In this document: positions 63,649 to 64,000 of the stretch, piece after piece
How positions within the stretch are numbered: the first letter of the stretch is position 1
Layout of the letters: each line of letters begins with the position of its first letter
Assembly: GCA_934481345.1 (NCBI GenBank)
Contig: CAKSPF010000001.1
Coordinates: 467,501-531,500, forward strand
Source of the DNA: an uncultured Clostridia bacterium
GTDB lineage: Bacteria; Bacillota; Clostridia; UMGS1810
DNA length: 64,000 nt
Direction: 5' to 3'
The notes under the pieces: model-generated
Database searches by the model: none
Seen by the model: the letters and a program-made list of their open reading frames with translations, nothing else
Told to the model about the DNA's origin: nothing
Program-made: the position numbers and the translations under genes

Positions 63649-63717
63649 GTTTTACGGCAGTTTACCGTTTAAATGCCGCGCCCGTGCGGCATACGGGCAA
63701 ACCAAAAACGGCTGTAT

Positions 63718-63786
63718 AAAAAAAGTCCGTTAAAGCCGGGAGTGCTTATGTGACTGTCACATATCTGCTCTCAGACCTTAACGGAC
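63718..63786 (-). terminator. Long intrinsic terminator after the phosphohexomutase gene
   Basis: Minus-strand outer arms GTCCGTTAA / TTAACGGAC (63778-63786 and 63725-63733) and inner arms TATGTGA / TCACATA (63747-63763), followed by seven T (complement of 63718-63724). It lies 37 bp after the stop at 63824. Confidence 0.85.
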
Positions 63787-63823
63787 CGATAAATATTTTC
63801 TTGTTTTACAGTAATTAAAAAAT

Positions 63824-64000
63824 TTACCTGTTACTGCCGTTTACTATACGGCTTACCAAACTTTTAAGTTCAGCGTCTGCCTTTTTGCCGTTATTTTCAA
63901 AAACCTCAAAATAAAACTTGATCTTGGGTTCTGTTCCGGACGGGCGGACTGCGAACCAGCCGTTCGGCAGAATGAATTTCAGCACGTCTGACTTAGGAAG
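63824..64000 (-). CDS. Phosphoglucomutase/phosphomannomutase, C-terminal end only
   Basis: The last 58 codons of a gene that begins beyond the right edge. The peptide LPNGWFAVRPSGTEPKIKFYFEVF is the phosphate-binding RPSGTEPK loop of domain 4 in alpha-D-phosphohexomutases. The enzyme interconverts glucose-1- and glucose-6-phosphate (or the mannose pair). It is a likely housekeeping gene with its own terminator, separate from the transport operon that follows. Confidence 0.92.
   Translation of the reverse strand, partial: LPKSDVLKFILPNGWFAVRPSGTEPKIKFYFEVFENNGKKADAELKSLVSRIVNGSNR

Overview
The window is low-to-mid GC DNA from an anaerobic, spore-forming Firmicute of the class Clostridia. Evidence: AGGAGG-type ribosome sites, TTGACA/TATAAT promoters, an intact pro-sigma-K gene, a BofC-like protein, S-layer-homology (SLH) surface proteins and several carbohydrate-use clusters. 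The mix resembles gut plant-glycan degraders of the Monoglobus/Oscillospiraceae type; that placement is inference. No rRNA, complete tRNA or CRISPR array was seen.

Region A (1-26.1 kb, all minus strand, transcribed right to left) looks like one long polysaccharide-use operon. It starts at a promoter near 26.1 kb with a sugar-binding lipoprotein and two CUT1 permeases. Then come a secreted LamG-like protein, a secreted clan GH-A enzyme with a CBM9-like domain, two SLH proteins, a second secreted GH-A enzyme, and a cytoplasmic GH36-like enzyme. It ends with a fucose/arabinose-isomerase-like protein, a D-allulose/D-tagatose 3-epimerase-like protein and, at the left edge, a second binding lipoprotein that runs off the window. 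The logic would be: bind and cut the glycan at the wall, import oligomers, hydrolyse them, then isomerise and epimerise the sugar. No transporter ATPase is present, as is usual when one shared MsmX-like ATPase serves many CUT1 systems. A structured leader lies inside the operon at 20.3 kb.

Region B (26.2-41.8 kb) is mostly housekeeping: an RluA-type pseudouridine synthase, a LarC N-domain protein, a TPR membrane protein, a YifB/ComM ATPase, two small secreted proteins, PBP1A, a BofC-like protein, an ApbE flavin transferase, two GNAT acetyltransferases, an MgtC-like membrane protein and a BlaI/M56 (BlaR1-like) pair with twin operators. A tRNA-T-arm-like palindrome (26.24 kb) and a 380-bp repeat element (38.46-38.84 kb) sit between genes.

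Region C (41.9-55.1 kb) holds a very large secreted GH51-like enzyme gene split by one in-frame TAG, sigK, a trehalase-fold hydrolase divergent from a GH78-like rhamnosidase, and a GH65 phosphorylase/beta-phosphoglucomutase operon divergent from an AraC regulator.

Region D (55.2-63.6 kb, minus strand) is a second sugar operon: binding lipoprotein, two permeases, a GH3 enzyme and a trehalase-fold hydrolase. It is followed by a membrane-anchored AraC-type sensor-regulator with its own promoter. The right edge carries the C-terminus of a phosphoglucomutase/phosphomannomutase and its terminator.
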